From contig JAKDLE010000272.1 of NCBI GenBank assembly GCA_030453005.1, forward strand, positions 1 through 5,184: a DNA stretch of 5,184 bases, in the 5' to 3' direction. A program made the position numbers and the translations under genes. How positions within the stretch are numbered: the stretch's first letter is position 1; each line of letters starts with the position of its first letter. The notes below the pieces were generated by a model. The model saw only the letters and a list, made by a program, of their open reading frames with translations. It had not been told where the DNA came from and searched no databases. Below, one piece after another: positions 1 to 5,184 of this stretch. Source of the DNA: Pseudonocardia sp. Its GTDB lineage: Bacteria > Actinomycetota > Actinomycetes > Mycobacteriales > Pseudonocardiaceae.

Positions 1-4231
<4,231 letters not shown>

Positions 4232-4254
4232 GGGTACCCGAGGATGACGAGCAC

Positions 4255-4604
4255 CTTGCGATCAGCGCGTTCGTCTTCGAACACGGCTGCGACGTCGTCG
4301 AGCACCAGCAGTTCGACGATACGGTGCGCGGCACGCTGTTCCTGCGCACCTCGTTCCGCTCCACCCAGCAGACCGACAGGGCTGCGCTGTCGGCGGCGTT
4401 CGCGCCCGTCGCGCACTACGTCACCCCGGAGCTGGACGAGGGCCCGATCATCGAGCAGCAGGTCATCCCCATCGACCACACCTTCGACCCCCGGGCGTTG
4501 ACCACGGTCAGCCGCGACGCCAGACACTGGCCCTGTCCCGGGCGGTCCGCGGGCACTGTGAGCGCCGCGTGCTGCTCAACGACGGGAGCACGGTCGTGTT
4601 CCGC
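4255..4604 (+). pseudogene. purU: Formyltetrahydrofolate deformylase remnant
   Basis: PurU hydrolyses 10-formyl-THF to formate and THF, and often accompanies sox and dmg genes, where it recycles folate. Two pieces are recognisable. Bases 4258-4413 encode most of the N-terminal ACT domain: [21 protein letters not shown], then LFLRTSFR and AAFAPVA. The same frame then jumps directly to the C-terminal end of the formyltransferase domain, [20 protein letters not shown] one-base deletion just after 4521 moves the frame, and [18 protein letters not shown] then runs to TVVFR at 4604. Only about 116 of the usual 280-290 residues remain. The missing parts are the first ACT strand with the usual CPDRPGIV-like segment, and about 130 residues carrying the catalytic Asn and His; the Asp of DEGP remains. 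No start lies in frame, apart from an unlikely GTG at 4225 inside the end of sdaA. ATG 4244 is out of frame and may be the original start. The expected stop after FR is a TGG codon. Non-functional as a deformylase. Confidence 0.9.
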
Positions 4605-4659
4605 TGGTCCGGGCGGGCCGCACGATCGGGGGTATCTGAGTGCGGAAGGTGGCACGTCC

Positions 4660-4688
4660 TTGCCTCCGACCCTCGATCGAGCGATCAT
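4660..4688 (+). promoter_or_regulatory. Candidate promoter with palindromic spacer ahead of the small gene
   Basis: TTGCCT at 4660-4665 and GATCAT at 4683-4688 are 17 bases apart, each matching four of six positions of the sigma-70 type consensus. The spacer contains a perfect 10-base palindrome, CTCGATCGAG (4672-4681), followed by CGATC, so GATCG/CGATC also forms a short inverted repeat. A repressor could bind here. The matches are weak and this kind of motif arises by chance; the call rests mainly on the small gene needing a promoter after the ruined purU. Confidence 0.25.
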
Positions 4689-4736
4689 GAGTTGGCACCG
4701 TTCGCAGTGGATCGGCCACGAAACGTGACCCTCAGC

Positions 4737-4742
4737 GAGGAG
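4737..4742 (+). promoter_or_regulatory. Ribosome binding site of the small repeat-protein gene
   Basis: GAGGAG lies six bases upstream of ATG 4749. It is among the best ribosome sites in the window and selects this ATG over the in-frame GTG at 4725, which has no purine-rich site before it. Confidence 0.7.
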
Positions 4743-4748
4743 ACGACC

Positions 4749-4928
4749 ATGTCGGTCCACGATGACCTCGGCGGCGACTACGGGTACGACTGCGCGCACG
4801 AGGTCATGGGCGCGCTGAAAGTGCCCTCGACCGGCCGTCGCTCGGTCTGCCCCGCGCCCGGCCACAACGCGGGCCGCGAGCTCGACCCCCACGGCGACTT
4901 CGGCTACGACCAGGCTCACGAGGTCTAG
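4749..4928 (+). CDS. Small acidic protein of unknown function with a duplicated GD(Y/F)GYDxAHEV motif
   Basis: The product has 59 residues, and I do not recognise the family. The motif G-D-Y/F-G-Y-D-x-A-H-E-V occurs at residues 9-19 (x is Cys) and again at 49-59, where it is the exact C-terminus. The two copies sit 40 residues apart and match at nine of eleven positions. Between them lies a linker with two basic stretches and a Cys-Pro-rich piece (VCPAPGHN). The protein is acidic: ten Asp/Glu against four Lys/Arg, plus five His and two Cys. No signal peptide or membrane segment is visible. The start has a strong ribosome site. Codon use is GC-rich at third positions like the intact genes, and the two motif copies differ at silent positions, which supports real coding. 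Clustered Asp, His and Glu could bind metal, or the motif could be a docking or modification site as in some peptide precursors; both are guesses. No partner gene is visible nearby. It is probably independent of the operon before it. Confidence 0.72.
   Translation: MSVHDDLGGDYGYDCAHEVMGALKVPSTGRRSVCPAPGHNAGRELDPHGDFGYDQAHEV
4773..4805 (+). repeat. First copy of the 11-codon motif
   Basis: Encodes GDYGYDCAHEV. Compared with the second copy, two codons differ in amino acid (Tyr/Phe and Cys/Gln) and two differ only silently (GGG against GGC for Gly, GCG against GCT for Ala). Confidence 0.8.
4893..4925 (+). repeat. Second copy of the 11-codon motif, at the C-terminus
   Basis: Encodes GDFGYDQAHEV and is followed at once by the TAG stop. 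An aspartate three residues before the motif is shared with the first copy (D6 and D46). Confidence 0.8.
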
Positions 4929-4935
4929 TCTGATA

Positions 4936-4972
4936 TGGCCGGTGGGCGGCTTCGGCCGTGCAGCACGGGCCA
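4936..4972 (+). terminator. Candidate hairpin terminator with UUCG loop
   Basis: CGGC (4947-4950) and GCCG (4955-4958) enclose TTCG, the very stable C(UUCG)G tetraloop, with a G-T pair extending the stem. An outer stem, TGGCC (4936-4940) with GGCCA (4968-4972), brackets it. It begins eight bases after the stop of the small gene. No T-run follows, as is common for actinobacterial terminators, so the call is moderate. Confidence 0.42.
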
Positions 4973-5184
4973 CCCCCAGCAACACCACAGGCGGTCGACG
5001 GGTGCCCGACAGGTGAGGGGCTCGACCAGCGGTGCCATGTCCGGGCGGACCGCTGTCCGGGGCAAGTCGGTGTTGCCCATCGTGCCCTCGTTGACGACCC
5101 GGGGCGGCGCAGCTCATCGTGCAGCCGACGCTGATCGCGCTCGGCCAGCGCCGCGGCCGTCGACCCCGGCTCACCCGTCGCGGC
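4973..5184. other. Unassigned segment at the right edge
   Basis: I see no convincing gene. On the minus strand a frame open from the window edge reads as a plausible amphipathic stretch, ALAERDQRRLHDELRR (about 5145-5098), but then becomes low-quality sequence. A second minus-strand frame holds a 51-codon ORF (5080-4925). On the plus strand a frame from ATG 5032 stays open to the edge but is rich in Ala, Pro and Arg. Any of these could be chance in DNA this GC-rich, or the worn end of a gene lying to the right. Confidence 0.3.

Noticed and set aside
4725..4748. GTG 4725 as an earlier start of the small protein
   Set aside because: No ribosome site precedes it, and GAGGAG lies within this stretch, correctly spaced for ATG 4749.
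4416..5174. 252-codon minus-strand frame over the small gene and right edge
   Set aside because: Its composition is Arg, Pro, Ala and Val-rich with no family signature, and it runs antisense to both the purU remnant and the small gene.

Overview
The window reads as a very GC-rich actinobacterial chromosome segment. It shows GC-biased third codon positions, GTG starts and overlapping stop/start codons, and its encoded proteins are closest in memory to those of Arthrobacter and other Actinomycetota. The order of the first four genes, soxG, dmg, sdaA, purU (all on +), is that of a glycine betaine / dimethylglycine / sarcosine catabolism operon. A pseudonocardial host is a guess; the sequence does not settle it.

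Layout. Bases 2-397 hold the 3' end of soxG (sarcosine oxidase gamma subunit). It overlaps by four bases (ATGA) an intact dmg gene (394-2853) for an 819-residue dimethylglycine oxidase that keeps the FAD-linking histidine, the catalytic His/Tyr pair and the folate-domain aspartate. dmg overlaps (GTGA) a single-chain, iron-sulfur L-serine dehydratase gene, sdaA (2850-4231). sdaA is full length but broken by three small indels. Directly behind it lies a badly eroded purU (formyltetrahydrofolate deformylase, about 4255-4604) that has lost its start, its catalytic middle, one reading-frame base and its stop. After about 140 bp with a weak candidate promoter comes a small gene (4749-4928) for a 59-residue acidic protein that carries one motif twice, near its N-terminus and at its very C-terminus. 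I do not recognise this protein. A hairpin with a UUCG loop follows, and the last 200 bases hold nothing I can assign.

How the genes fit. Dimethylglycine oxidase and sarcosine oxidase strip methyl groups from dimethylglycine and sarcosine and load them on tetrahydrofolate as 5,10-methylene-THF. Glycine plus that C1 unit gives serine (through GlyA, not in the window). SdaA would turn serine into pyruvate, and PurU would return formyl-THF to free THF. The two demethylation genes look intact, while the two downstream outlets look damaged. This is either localised decay of the operon's 3' end or, for the single-base indels, sequencing error. The purU deletions are too large to be base-calling errors.

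No tRNA, rRNA, CRISPR array, insertion sequence or phage gene is visible. The only candidate for something undescribed is the small repeat protein at 4749-4928.
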